This document shows, one piece after another, positions 15,873-24,148 of a DNA stretch of 41,968 nt. Every line of letters begins with the position of its first letter. Position 1 is the first letter of the stretch. This stretch comes from Rhodospirillaceae bacterium (GTDB taxonomy: Bacteria > Pseudomonadota > Alphaproteobacteria > Rhodospirillales > Rhodospirillaceae). Position numbers and translations under genes: made by a program. The stretch spans positions 1-41,968 of the forward strand of contig NSIP01000018.1 in NCBI GenBank assembly GCA_002737725.1, in the 5' to 3' direction. The notes beneath the pieces were generated by a model that was not told where the DNA came from, did no database searches, and worked only from the letters and a program-made list of their open reading frames with translations.

Positions 15873-18140
15873 TCAGAATTGAACCGCGACGGTCACAGAA
15901 CCGACGTGGACATAATAGCTCGGCGGCACGATTCCCGACCCCATGATCTGTGCCACCGACGTGTACCCAACATTATCATACTGCCAGTCATGACTGCTAT
16001 GATGCTCGACTGTGTAGCCCAGTTTCAGCACCGTCGCAGGCGAGACGTTGTAGGCAGCCTTAAGCTTCGCATTGTGCGTGATTTCGCGGCTATCGGGCAA
16101 GGGTGCCACGACAGCCAGCACCGACGTCGGCGTGGCCTGGACGTTAATTTCGCTCAGTCCCCGCGACATGTAATACGCCGCGCTCAGCTTCAATTCCTGG
16201 GGTATCGCCTGCCAGTCGATGTTCGCCCCTAAGCTGCGCACGGTGTCTTTGTTTTGAGCGCCCCAAACTTGATTGGGGTTATTGAGGTTGTTCGAGGTGA
16301 TGTAGTAACCCGCCTGCGCAAACCGATATCGCTCGACGCTATAAAAAGCTGAAGCCGTGAGATGATCTTGGAACGCATACGAAATGTCGCCATCGAGGAT
16401 CAGTGATTTCGATTTCTGCCGCCCGTACGTCGTGTGCGGATAGGTCTCGCGCGCAAAACCTGCCCCGCTGTTCACTGTCAGCTTGGTGCCCACATCGAAC
16501 GTAAACCCGCCTTTGGCCTCGTGACGCACACGATCGGCCAAGTTGAAGGTGCGCAACAACGGATGTTCTATGGATTGGTTCAGTGGCGAGGCATTAATAT
16601 AGGTGTCAGTATGGCTCGCGTTCCACGATGCCTCATCAACATACCCCGAGCCGGTGCGATGACCATAGCTATAGGACGCCCAGACCAAACCCACATCGAA
16701 GCCCGACAACAGCTTGGCCTTCAGCGCGTGTTCGTTTGACTTCTCAAGTTGCTGATAGGTCCGTTCTTTGAAGTCGCCATTATAGGTCACACTGAAGCGT
16801 GTACGCGGCGTGAATCGATATGCGGCTTCAGCTTTGGCGCGCTGGAACATGAAACTGCGCGGCAAATTATAGCGAACATAACGACTGACACCGCGCAAGG
16901 CCGCTGAGACTTGGTCCTGCACATCATTAGGAATATAGCTATACAACTCGCGCGCAGTTTGGTTATCGCGTTCGTCATAGGTATAGCTGGCCGACAGCTC
17001 AACGTTTTTCCACTCGCTCGAGGTCAACCCGAGACTTAGAAATGTTTTGCGAATGTCGCCATCCAATGAGGATCGTGTCAAAGGGACGGGCGCATTTAAG
17101 TTGGGATTGGTGGTGTAGGGCAGAAACAGATCGTTCTGCTTTTGAATCGTGTATGACAATTTTCCGCTCAGGCGTGTTTGCGGGGCCAACGCCACGCCGC
17201 CCGAGAATGAAAACTGATGGGCAGTGTTATCGGGCGGCAAGCTGAATTGCCCGAAGGCGAAAGGATAGCCCGCAAACGCACCCGCAGGCCACGGCGGCCC
17301 AATCGAGCGCGAATAGGGGTTGGCAACCGTGATGGACTTCATGCCGTTATCAAACGTTGAAAGCTCGTAGCCCGCGTTCCACTGCCACAGCGCATTGGCA
17401 AAACTCAGCGACGCATTCATGCGGTTGGATGTGTAATCCACGGGCTGGGCAAAAAAGATACCGACCGGGAAATTCGCTTCGTGGCCAAATGCCAAACTGT
17501 CGGCGCGCAAGCCATCACGCGTGCGCCGTTGGAATTTAAACCGCAACTCGTAACCCGTGCCAGCGGGCGCCAGCACCGCATCGCCACCCATCACCTGCCA
17601 CTCGGTCTTGAGCGCCAGTGGCTTAAGGCTTTGTTCAAGTGCGGTGAATCGCTGCGACGAATTGCCCGTAATCCAATTCGCAGGCAACGTCAGGCGCGAG
17701 GTTCCCACGCCCTCATAGGGCGTCTTGGCACTTTCCGTATGATGGCGCGTGAAGCCTTTGTAGAAGGCGCCCACCTGCCATTGGCCCTGCTGGCCATAGC
17801 GCACGAATAGATCACGCAAGTCAGTGCCCAGCAGCGAGACACCCGCAGTCCAGAACCTCGTGTTATCGGAGGTCCACGGGTCACGGCCCCGCAACGATCC
17901 GGTGAGAATGGGAAACGCCCCCTTCTCGGCAATGCCGCCATAGCGCGCAAAGTGATACGTATCTTGACTTTGATAACCAAAGCCGGTTTCAATTGAATTC
18001 AAAAATAGAGGCTGGGGTTTCTTTGCAGGCGCAATCTCACCCAAATCAAAATTATCCTGCGCTACGGCGCACGGCACGCACGCAGCCGAAGAAAGCAAGC
18101 ACACCAACGTCCATCGCGGCCCAGGTGAGAGGTGCGCCAT
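15873..18140 (-). CDS. MtrB/PioB-family outer-membrane beta-barrel
   Basis: A 755-residue predicted outer-membrane barrel of the MtrB/PioB type, which in known systems sheathes a decahaem cytochrome and lets electrons cross the membrane. A signal peptide ends near CAVAQ; then come many alternating amphipathic strands (ELSASYTYDERDNQTARELY; KLGYTVEHHSSHDWQYDNVG) and a terminal aromatic (VGSVTVAVQF). The CxxC known near the mature N-terminus of Shewanella MtrB appears here as CVPC within the signal peptide, so the mature barrel probably lacks it. The decahaem partner ends 8 bp upstream. No MtrC-like outer-surface cytochrome is in the window. Confidence 0.88.
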   Translation of the reverse strand: MAHLSPGPRWTLVCLLSSAACVPCAVAQDNFDLGEIAPAKKPQPLFLNSIETGFGYQSQDTYHFARYGGIAEKGAFPILTGSLRGRDPWTSDNTRFWTAGVSLLGTDLRDLFVRYGQQGQWQVGAFYKGFTRHHTESAKTPYEGVGTSRLTLPANWITGNSSQRFTALEQSLKPLALKTEWQVMGGDAVLAPAGTGYELRFKFQRRTRDGLRADSLAFGHEANFPVGIFFAQPVDYTSNRMNASLSFANALWQWNAGYELSTFDNGMKSITVANPYSRSIGPPWPAGAFAGYPFAFGQFSLPPDNTAHQFSFSGGVALAPQTRLSGKLSYTIQKQNDLFLPYTTNPNLNAPVPLTRSSLDGDIRKTFLSLGLTSSEWKNVELSASYTYDERDNQTARELYSYIPNDVQDQVSAALRGVSRYVRYNLPRSFMFQRAKAEAAYRFTPRTRFSVTYNGDFKERTYQQLEKSNEHALKAKLLSGFDVGLVWASYSYGHRTGSGYVDEASWNASHTDTYINASPLNQSIEHPLLRTFNLADRVRHEAKGGFTFDVGTKLTVNSGAGFARETYPHTTYGRQKSKSLILDGDISYAFQDHLTASAFYSVERYRFAQAGYYITSNNLNNPNQVWGAQNKDTVRSLGANIDWQAIPQELKLSAAYYMSRGLSEINVQATPTSVLAVVAPLPDSREITHNAKLKAAYNVSPATVLKLGYTVEHHSSHDWQYDNVGYTSVAQIMGSGIVPPSYYVHVGSVTVAVQF

Positions 18141-18148
18141 TACCTATT

Positions 18149-19087
18149 CTACCTTGCAAACCGAATGCCGGAGGGATGGTTCGAGCCATGCACTTGGCTG
18201 TGGCAGTTCAAGCAACCGCGCAGCACAGCCATGCGCGAAGGCGCAGACCCACCCGGAATGCTGGCCCCGCTGAAGGGCTGACTATTGTGCAGCGTGGAGT
18301 CATGGCAGTTCTGGCACAAATACGGTGCGCGTTGTTTTAACAGGCTGGCCTGAACCGACCCATGCGGCGTGTGGCAAATACTGCAATCTTCTTGCACCGG
18401 CGGATGTTCCCACAACATCGGCCCGCGCTTTTCATCGTGGCAACCATAACAAGTCTCATTCACGGTTGTGCCCACCAGCAAATGCGGGCCGGTTGAGCCG
18501 TGCGGGTTGTGGCAGTCCGAGCAACTCATTTGTCCCTCGACCACGGGATGATGTGACGGCTTCAGCGCTGCCGCGCGTTGTTCAGCATGGCAGGTGAAGC
18601 ACACCGGCGCTTGGCTGACCGCTGACAACACCGGGTCTTGCACAACGTGCGAGGAATGGCAGTTCGCGCATGTCACGTCCGCAGCGGCATGTTGGCTGCC
18701 TTGCCAATGGGTGCGCGCAGCCCCTTCATGGCAATCGAGGCACACCTTGGTGCGCTGTTCAGTGGGTGATGTGTGGGGGCCCGAGAACACAATCTCGGGC
18801 GAGGGCCGTGCTTGGCCCTCGGCGGGCTTGGCCATATGGGCTTGGCTGTCGCCATGACACGATTGGCAGCCGGCAGTGTCGACCTGCGTGCGCGCATCAC
18901 CCTTCACACTGTGTGCCGTGTGCAGCACGCCCGTGACCTTGGGGTCATCGTGGCAATTCAAGCAGGATTTAATCTCGGTAGACGCGCCCAGGCTGCGCGA
19001 TGCGGCTGCGTCTTGCGCGCGGGCTCCAACGGTTGCGAGCATCAGCCCGCAAACCCATAAAGACAAAATCACTCGCAAACTCAGCAT
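18149..19087 (-). CDS. Decahaem c-type cytochrome, MtrA/DmsE family
   Basis: A 312-residue periplasmic cytochrome with ten CxxCH motifs, the first at residues 42-46 (CLNCH), then CQSCH, CLDCH, CANCH, CFTCH, CSDCH, CYGCH, CSICH, CQNCH and CLNCH. A signal peptide ends near GARAQ. Length and haem number match MtrA, DmsE and the haem domain of PioA. In such systems the protein is threaded into the MtrB-type barrel and passes electrons between periplasm and cell surface. Direction (iron oxidation or reduction) cannot be read from sequence. Operon order cytochrome, decahaem, barrel supports a conduit. Confidence 0.95.
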   Translation of the reverse strand: MLSLRVILSLWVCGLMLATVGARAQDAAASRSLGASTEIKSCLNCHDDPKVTGVLHTAHSVKGDARTQVDTAGCQSCHGDSQAHMAKPAEGQARPSPEIVFSGPHTSPTEQRTKVCLDCHEGAARTHWQGSQHAAADVTCANCHSSHVVQDPVLSAVSQAPVCFTCHAEQRAAALKPSHHPVVEGQMSCSDCHNPHGSTGPHLLVGTTVNETCYGCHDEKRGPMLWEHPPVQEDCSICHTPHGSVQASLLKQRAPYLCQNCHDSTLHNSQPFSGASIPGGSAPSRMAVLRGCLNCHSQVHGSNHPSGIRFAR

Positions 19088-19134
19088 CCCAACCTAAACT
19101 AAATCGACCCCAAAACTTAAGCTTGAGTTTGTGC

Positions 19135-20070
19135 TTAATTTCTTACGGCAACAAGGTCTGCCGTGCCTTGGTCAACAACCAGCGTCTTCTCAAGCGAGAC
19201 GTAATGAAACCGATGAGACGTATGCCCCGCATGGACGGCAAACCCAACGTTGTAGGTTTTGCCGGACGCAAAATCCTTATACCCCGCGCCCGCCACCATT
19301 TTGCGCGAGAAAATCACCGACCACTTACCGCCCGCCTCGGTGGACGTTGCGGTTACAACGGGGGTGGCGTGTTCCTGGCGCTTCTCAAGCACGCTGCCAT
19401 CAACCATCACGGGGGCGGCACCCGGCGCAAGGCGGGCCTGCCAATATTCAACCACCGCTTGATCTGCGCGCAACTTATCGAGTTGATCGGCAGGTTTCAT
19501 CTCATCGCCACCCGTGCGCGCCATTTTTACGCGCGAGCGCGACAAATATTTCGTCAGATCCACGCCAGCTTTGGCGCTGGGCATGCGCATCATGTCGTCA
19601 TGACACAGCGCATAGCAGCCGCCGCGCGCCACTTCGGCCACCTTGCCATCGTCAATCATGATCGCTGCCATCAACGGATACTTGGGCTCCATGGCAGAAT
19701 CGGGTTGCTGGCCCGGATCAAAATCCAGGCGGATCAACATATTCTCTGCATCATGGGCCGCCTTTACCGTGGCTTTGATCGAGCCGGACTTGCCCGCAAT
19801 GGGCTCGCGCTCGCTGGATTTGTCGGCGACCAGCAATTTGCCCGAGGCGGCTTCTTCGCCCTCGTGGCATTGACGGCAGTTTTTACCCTCGCGAAATTTA
19901 TCGGCCCCGCTGTGCTCAGACTGGGTCAGCAGCATCTCCCATGAAAGCTGGCCGGGGTAAAACAGAACCATGTCCTTGCCGGGCACCTTGTCCCAATCAA
20001 CCGCAAAGCTTGGCAATGCGGAGAGCAAGATTAAATAAAAAGCCGCGAATTTGACTGAGCGATTCAACAT
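19135..20070 (-). CDS. Periplasmic cytochrome with ethylbenzene-dehydrogenase-like haem domain
   Basis: A 311-residue exported protein heading the seven-gene run. A signal peptide ends about residue 23 (LPSFA). A CRQCH haem-c motif lies at 65-69. A second, atypical site CYALCH (C-x3-C-H) at 152-157 is followed by DDMMRMP. The C-terminal half (GKWSVIFSRKMVAGAGYKDF; then YNVGFAVHAGHTSHRFHYVS) matches the ethylbenzene dehydrogenase gamma-type/cytochrome c-552 haem-binding domain, which in relatives holds a b-type haem. It is a plausible electron donor or acceptor for the decahaem protein. It starts opposite a divergent cytochrome b561, with about 170 bp of shared control region. Confidence 0.85.
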   Translation of the reverse strand: MLNRSVKFAAFYLILLSALPSFAVDWDKVPGKDMVLFYPGQLSWEMLLTQSEHSGADKFREGKNCRQCHEGEEAASGKLLVADKSSEREPIAGKSGSIKATVKAAHDAENMLIRLDFDPGQQPDSAMEPKYPLMAAIMIDDGKVAEVARGGCYALCHDDMMRMPSAKAGVDLTKYLSRSRVKMARTGGDEMKPADQLDKLRADQAVVEYWQARLAPGAAPVMVDGSVLEKRQEHATPVVTATSTEAGGKWSVIFSRKMVAGAGYKDFASGKTYNVGFAVHAGHTSHRFHYVSLEKTLVVDQGTADLVAVRN

Positions 20071-20238
20071 GCTGCACGGGCTTTATTCATTGATGGGCTT
20101 CAGGGACTTTACCACTCTATCGTAGGCGCTGGCGGCAGTCATTTATTCCATATCAGCCCATGAATTTATTGACTTTTCATAGCCCGCGAACATGACATTC
20201 TATGCTTAACCGTTCTCGCCCCAGGACCAGCGCCCTCC

Positions 20239-20787
20239 ATGCAACCTAGCACATATAAATACACCACCTTTGCAATGCTCTTTCACTGGTTCATTGCAGT
20301 TGCTGTTGTTCTGACTATCGCCCTGGCCTTGTATTTGGATGGGTTGGACTTGGGCCCCGCCAAGTCGCAGGCGCTATCGATTCACAAATCCGTCGGGATC
20401 GCAATTTTCGTTTTCACCTGGCTGCGCCTGGTGTGGCGATTGACGCATCGCCCCCCGGCCCTGCCCAACACCATGACCTCGCTGCAACGCATCGCTGCCA
20501 CAGCAACGCATTCGTGCTTGTATGCGATCACCATTGCGATGCCCATCACGGGTTATATCTCGGTCGCTGCGCGAGGTCGGGAAACAACATTCTTCGAATT
20601 GTTTGTGGTGCCCAGTTGGGTTCCGCTGGACCGCGCGCTTTCAAACCTTACAGAAACGGCGCATCGCTATGGGCAATACGCCGTTTATGCATTGGTGGCA
20701 CTGCACGTGGCCGCGGCGCTGTACCATCAATTCGTCGTGCGCGATGGGCTTCTGCGCCGCATGTGGCCGGGCCGCAGCCCCGATTAG
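20239..20787 (+). CDS. Cytochrome b561 family membrane protein
   Basis: A 182-residue inner-membrane di-haem b protein with four predicted helices (AMLFHWFIAVAVVLTIALAL; LSIHKSVGIAIFVFTWLRLV; a middle helix ending TGYISVAARG; YAVYALVALHVAAALYHQF). Histidines in LFHW, SIHKS, ATHSC and ALHVA are candidate haem ligands, as in CybB-type proteins. Such proteins exchange electrons between quinones and periplasmic carriers. Being divergent from the porin-cytochrome run, it could feed or drain it; that is inference. Its stop overlaps the convergent gene's stop by 3-4 bp. Confidence 0.93.
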   Translation: MQPSTYKYTTFAMLFHWFIAVAVVLTIALALYLDGLDLGPAKSQALSIHKSVGIAIFVFTWLRLVWRLTHRPPALPNTMTSLQRIAATATHSCLYAITIAMPITGYISVAARGRETTFFELFVVPSWVPLDRALSNLTETAHRYGQYAVYALVALHVAAALYHQFVVRDGLLRRMWPGRSPD

Positions 20788-21779
20788 TAGCCGTTCAGCC
20801 CAGGTCCGCCAGCATAGGTACTGGTGCTGGAATTCACAGCGCACGTGGTGCTCATGTTAATGCTGGCCGCCAACTGCTGATTGATGATCGACTGGCCTAG
20901 CATGTTGTACGGCGGGCCACCTGATGGGTCTGTCACAACCAAGTTGGCGTGGAACTGCGATGCCGTCGGTGACCAACCAGACTGACTTTCAAGGCTCACC
21001 ATGGGAATAGAATATGACGCGTTCGGGGCCGTGAGCACGTTCACGGTCCCCCTCACCGTCCCGGTATCACTATCAAGAAGTGTCACACGGTAGGTGACGG
21101 CCACATTCCAGAAATTGTGAATCTCGACTTGGCTTGGGTACTCCGCAATACGCGATGTGTGAACGTTAATTAAAACAGCACTGCTGGAATTGGCTGCCAC
21201 AGCTTGATTGAGAAGCGAGGTGCAGACACTGGCATTTTCAAAAAACTTGCTCACGGCGTTATAAGTCACGTGCTGATAGCCCGACATCGCATCGGGGTTT
21301 TGAATATAAAGCGAGTATGAGGTGTCGCCGCCCGTCAACGCGCCTGCATTTCCGTTTTGTAAAATTTGCGTCAGCGAGTATTGCGGTGAGGCGCTGCGAC
21401 CCACTTGAATGCTGGCGGTTCCATAATTTCGCCCGGTCGGTGAACCCACAATCGTGATACTGAAATTGCTTGGGCCAGCCGCCCCGTTAAAAAGCCGAAT
21501 GTATGACAGCGTGGCATTCGGGTTATTATACGTTGGCGCGACCACCGCATATAAAGTGCCATTAATGGCGCTTTGTTTTTCTGGGGCCGACGCGGCCCGG
21601 GCTGCGCGCTCAGACTGTTCGGTGGCGCTGGGCGGCGTAGGGCCACCCAAACCTTGAGGGGCTTGGCCGGTCATGAACGGGCGAACATCGAGTGTTGGGA
21701 TATCGTCCGCGCCCTGCCCAGCCGAAGCAAAACCGAAGACGACAGATGCCGAAATCAATAAACGAAGCGAGATGCGCAT
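20784..21779 (-). CDS. Exported protein of unknown function
   Basis: A 331-residue protein of no family I recognise. A clear signal peptide (ISASVVFGFASAGQGA) is followed by a Pro/Ala/Ser-rich low-complexity linker to about residue 70, then a beta-rich region with two similar-sounding halves (NPNATLSYIRLFNGAAGPSN; QVEIHNFWNVAVTYRVTLLD) suggestive of paired Ig-like or adhesin-type domains. Two cysteines (near residues 185 and 315) could form a disulphide. GGAGAGTAAG precedes the ATG. The gene is divergent from the truncated ECF sigma factor, which may once have controlled it. Confidence 0.75.
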   Translation of the reverse strand: MRISLRLLISASVVFGFASAGQGADDIPTLDVRPFMTGQAPQGLGGPTPPSATEQSERAARAASAPEKQSAINGTLYAVVAPTYNNPNATLSYIRLFNGAAGPSNFSITIVGSPTGRNYGTASIQVGRSASPQYSLTQILQNGNAGALTGGDTSYSLYIQNPDAMSGYQHVTYNAVSKFFENASVCTSLLNQAVAANSSSAVLINVHTSRIAEYPSQVEIHNFWNVAVTYRVTLLDSDTGTVRGTVNVLTAPNASYSIPMVSLESQSGWSPTASQFHANLVVTDPSGGPPYNMLGQSIINQQLAASINMSTTCAVNSSTSTYAGGPGLNGY

Positions 21780-21929
21780 CTTACTCTCCGCAGGAGTTGG
21801 TCGTTAAACGACCATGCTAGGCTTCAGGTTACAATTATAGGCCCCTTACCCTCGGCTCGGCAAACCATTACAACATAGACCCGATGAGAGGATGGTTTAT
21901 TCCGATGCTAAAATTGAGAAAATATCGCA

Positions 21930-22060
21930 CATCGGCGGCGAATTGGTAATAAAACTGACACATAGGCCGTCTTGAGATGGTGAGGTGCCTTTGTTCGACT
22001 TCTCCCAGCGGCCCCAAGGCTTTTATTTGGGTTAATGAGACAGTTTTGGTGAGACAGAAA
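21930..22060 (-). mobile_element. Possible IS terminal remnant
   Basis: The 320 bp gap upstream of the exported protein holds no convincing gene. On the minus strand it reads TGTCTCATTAACCC ... CACCTCACCATCTCAAGACG ... ATGTGTCAGTTTTAT, a style like the repeated termini of IS21-type elements. No transposase survives. Offered because the next 650 bp are a patchwork of fragments; the family call is a guess. Confidence 0.25.
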
Positions 22061-22100
22061 GGTTGTTCTCTCCTGTGATGACCCCGACTGAGTAAGGGGC

Positions 22101-22211
22101 GTGACGGCAACTCACACAGACGATTTTATCGAGGAGATGACGGCACAACTTCCGGCTTTGCGGCGCTATGCGACCGCCTTAAGTGGCAGCGCAGCACAAG
22201 CCGACGATGAC
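22101..22211 (+). pseudogene. ECF sigma factor, N-terminal fragment
   Basis: After AAGGGGC a GTG opens a frame beginning TATHTDDFIEEMTAQLPALR, then RYATALSGSAAQADD. This is the start of the sigma-70 region 2 of an RpoE/ECF sigma factor (LPALRRYA-L-G-A-ADD block). Homology stops after about 35 residues, exactly where antisense IS3 sequence begins, so regions 2.2-4 are gone. The protein cannot act as a sigma factor. Confidence 0.75.
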
Positions 22212-22425
22212 GCTCTCAGCGACGAATCCATCGACCATTTCGTGCAAATAGACGGCCTCATATTTGAGCGACCGCCACAAGCGCTCGATGAAGATATTGT
22301 CCATGAAACGTCCGCGGCCATCCATCGAGATCGCGATGCCAGCGTCTTTGAGCACGCCGGTGAACTCGAAGCTGGTGAACTGGCTGCCCAAAATGACCGC
22401 GAGCAAGTCGGGTACATGGTGGCAT
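22212..22425 (-). pseudogene. IS3-family transposase orfB fragment
   Basis: The minus strand encodes GSQFTSFEFTGVLKDAGIAI, SMDGRGRFMDNIFIERLWRS and LKYEAVYLHEMVDGF, the C-terminal part of the DDE core of IS3-family OrfB including the catalytic Glu region (IERLWRSLK). The upstream half with two Asp residues and the C-terminal tail are missing. One end is fused to the sigma-factor fragment and the other to a DUF1329 fragment. Confidence 0.85.
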
Positions 22426-22732
22426 GGCCGAATTTCCATAAGCGCCCCTCGTCGTCCCAACTGTCACTGTAAACGGCAAACCATGTGTCTTCGTCGATGT
22501 ACAGGCGACGTCTGGGTACGATATGCGATTTGCCTTTGGCCAACGTCTCCTCGACCACCCACACGCGATGAATCTCGTAACGCAGCGCCTCGGGCTTAGC
22601 ATGGCCCCAACACCTCGCGCGCAGATAAGCTATGCAAGCGGTTATTGTTATCAAGTCCCGCTTGCCCAGTAGCGTCCAGTCATAGTGATCGTCAAGCGTT
22701 TGGAGCCCAGACGCATCGGGGTCGGGCAGGAA
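22418..22732 (-). pseudogene. DUF1329 protein, C-terminal fragment
   Basis: The minus strand reads HYDWTLLGKRDLI, a short diverged stretch, ALRYEIHRVWVVEETLAKGK, SHIVPRRRLYIDEDTWFAVY and DSWDDEGRLWKFGHA. This follows the C-terminal blocks of DUF1329 outer-membrane-associated proteins. It has no start and runs directly into IS3 sequence. The remaining ~100 bp up to the cupin stop hold only a short unrecognised frame. Confidence 0.7.
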
Positions 22733-22832
22733 TTAGGCATCAGCCTATTTCAAGGCCACCTCGTTGACGAACGGCGCAAAGCCGCCGCGGCGTAATCTGC
22801 TGGTAAGTGACGCCGGAGCCTCGATTATTCGA

Positions 22833-23666
22833 TTACTTCGTGGGCGGACGATCAGTTGCCTTGGCAGGGTCAATGGCTGCCGCACCGAGTGGAAGGCCGC
22901 TGGTGGTCACAAAGCCTGACTCTTCGATGACTTCCCAAAAGTGATCGAGGCCAGCAATTTCACGGATAAAGTCGCCTGCGACAACTTCGAACACCTGATC
23001 GGCCTGGTGAAACTTCATACGCCCCGCCGTGACCAGAATAAGAGAATCTGTCTTGGCGCTGTTCTTTGTTGTTCCGCTTCCGGCGGCCATTGTAACCGCA
23101 CGAACAGAATTGCCTGGGAATTCGTAACGTTTGATCTTCAACGTCGCTGAGCCGCCTTCCTTTGTCGCTGAGCCCAGAACATGCATTGGAACAGCCTCGC
23201 CCATTAAGCTGGGCGCCGTCCAGCTGACAATGACTGCATCGGCTGCAGCCCCAGCATTGCGCAGCGCCCCGCTGGGGCGACTGACGACGTCACCGGCAAC
23301 CAGCATGGCAGGCTTGCCGCTGACATCAACCTGAGCCGTGCCCGACATGACATACAATAAAGTTTCATCGGTGATGGGGTGTAACACGCCACCGGTAGCT
23401 TTCGAGAATGTCATCACGCGCACGCGTCCTGTGGGCCAGGGGGCTGACTTCGCGCTGTAGGTGACCGCGCCCTTGGGGGCTTTGGCAGCATCGGCGCCAG
23501 ACGCCATGCGGACCGAAGCTTTGTCGGCCCAGGCCGCCATAGCCACAACCGGGGCTGACTTGCCTGGCAGCACATAAACATCATCTCCGAGCGGCGCTTG
23601 AGCATGAGCAAATACCGAAGACAGCATCACGACAACACTGGCGGCAACGACGGCGGGAAAGCGCAT
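22833..23666 (-). CDS. Exported bicupin protein
   Basis: A 277-residue protein with signal peptide (ends FAHAQA) and two cupin domains. The first is around residues 85-150 (GGVLHPITDETLLYVMSGTA, then GDVVSRPSGALRNAG); the second is around 195-250 (ILVTAGRMKFHQADQVFEVV, then AGDFIREIAGLDHFWEV). The metal-ligand pattern is incomplete: only a few of the usual two His, Glu and third His are present in each, so catalysis is doubtful and ligand binding more likely. No operon partner lies nearby. Confidence 0.8.
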   Translation of the reverse strand: MRFPAVVAASVVVMLSSVFAHAQAPLGDDVYVLPGKSAPVVAMAAWADKASVRMASGADAAKAPKGAVTYSAKSAPWPTGRVRVMTFSKATGGVLHPITDETLLYVMSGTAQVDVSGKPAMLVAGDVVSRPSGALRNAGAAADAVIVSWTAPSLMGEAVPMHVLGSATKEGGSATLKIKRYEFPGNSVRAVTMAAGSGTTKNSAKTDSLILVTAGRMKFHQADQVFEVVAGDFIREIAGLDHFWEVIEESGFVTTSGLPLGAAAIDPAKATDRPPTK

Positions 23667-23929
23667 GGGAGACCTCGTTCTGATAAGACGGCGATAATAG
23701 CTTGAACTTTATGGTAGCTCAATTTCAAAGCTATGATGCCCGATAGCGGCCAATGTGCCGTCTGCAATTTCATGCCAACGGCGGGATTTTTACACAATGC
23801 CCGTGTGACGGACGCGTTTATGCCTCGCGGGGCCAGCGGCATATCATGACTATTCTGCATGCGCGCCCTCACAAAGACCGATCCATGCGGTAGCCTGCTC
23901 ATATCAGGTCGGCAGTAGGACAAAGCATC

Positions 23930-24130
23930 ATGAAAAAAGTCATCAAAATTGTTGTGCTCGTTTTGGGCAGTCTGTTCGCCCTGTCAGGTCTTATCTGGAT
24001 GGGGCAAGGCAGCGGCATCTTCCCCTACCCCGCCACCAGCCCGATGATTGATCAGTCACCCTGGATCTATCGTGGTGCAACCTTGACCATCGTAAGCTTG
24101 ATCGCGATCTTTGCATCACGTCGCTTATAG
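23930..24130 (+). CDS. Small two-helix membrane protein
   Basis: A 66-residue protein with two hydrophobic helices (VIKIVVLVLGSLFALSGLIW at residues 4-23 and a second at about 49-62, RGATLTIVSLIAIFASRRL) joined by a short Gly/Pro-rich loop with FPYPATSPM. It resembles conserved small inner-membrane proteins of unknown function. It sits 18 bp upstream of the methyltransferase, in the same direction, so the two are probably co-transcribed. Confidence 0.7.
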   Translation: MKKVIKIVVLVLGSLFALSGLIWMGQGSGIFPYPATSPMIDQSPWIYRGATLTIVSLIAIFASRRL

Positions 24131-24148
24131 TCTTCAGAAGGCCATCTC

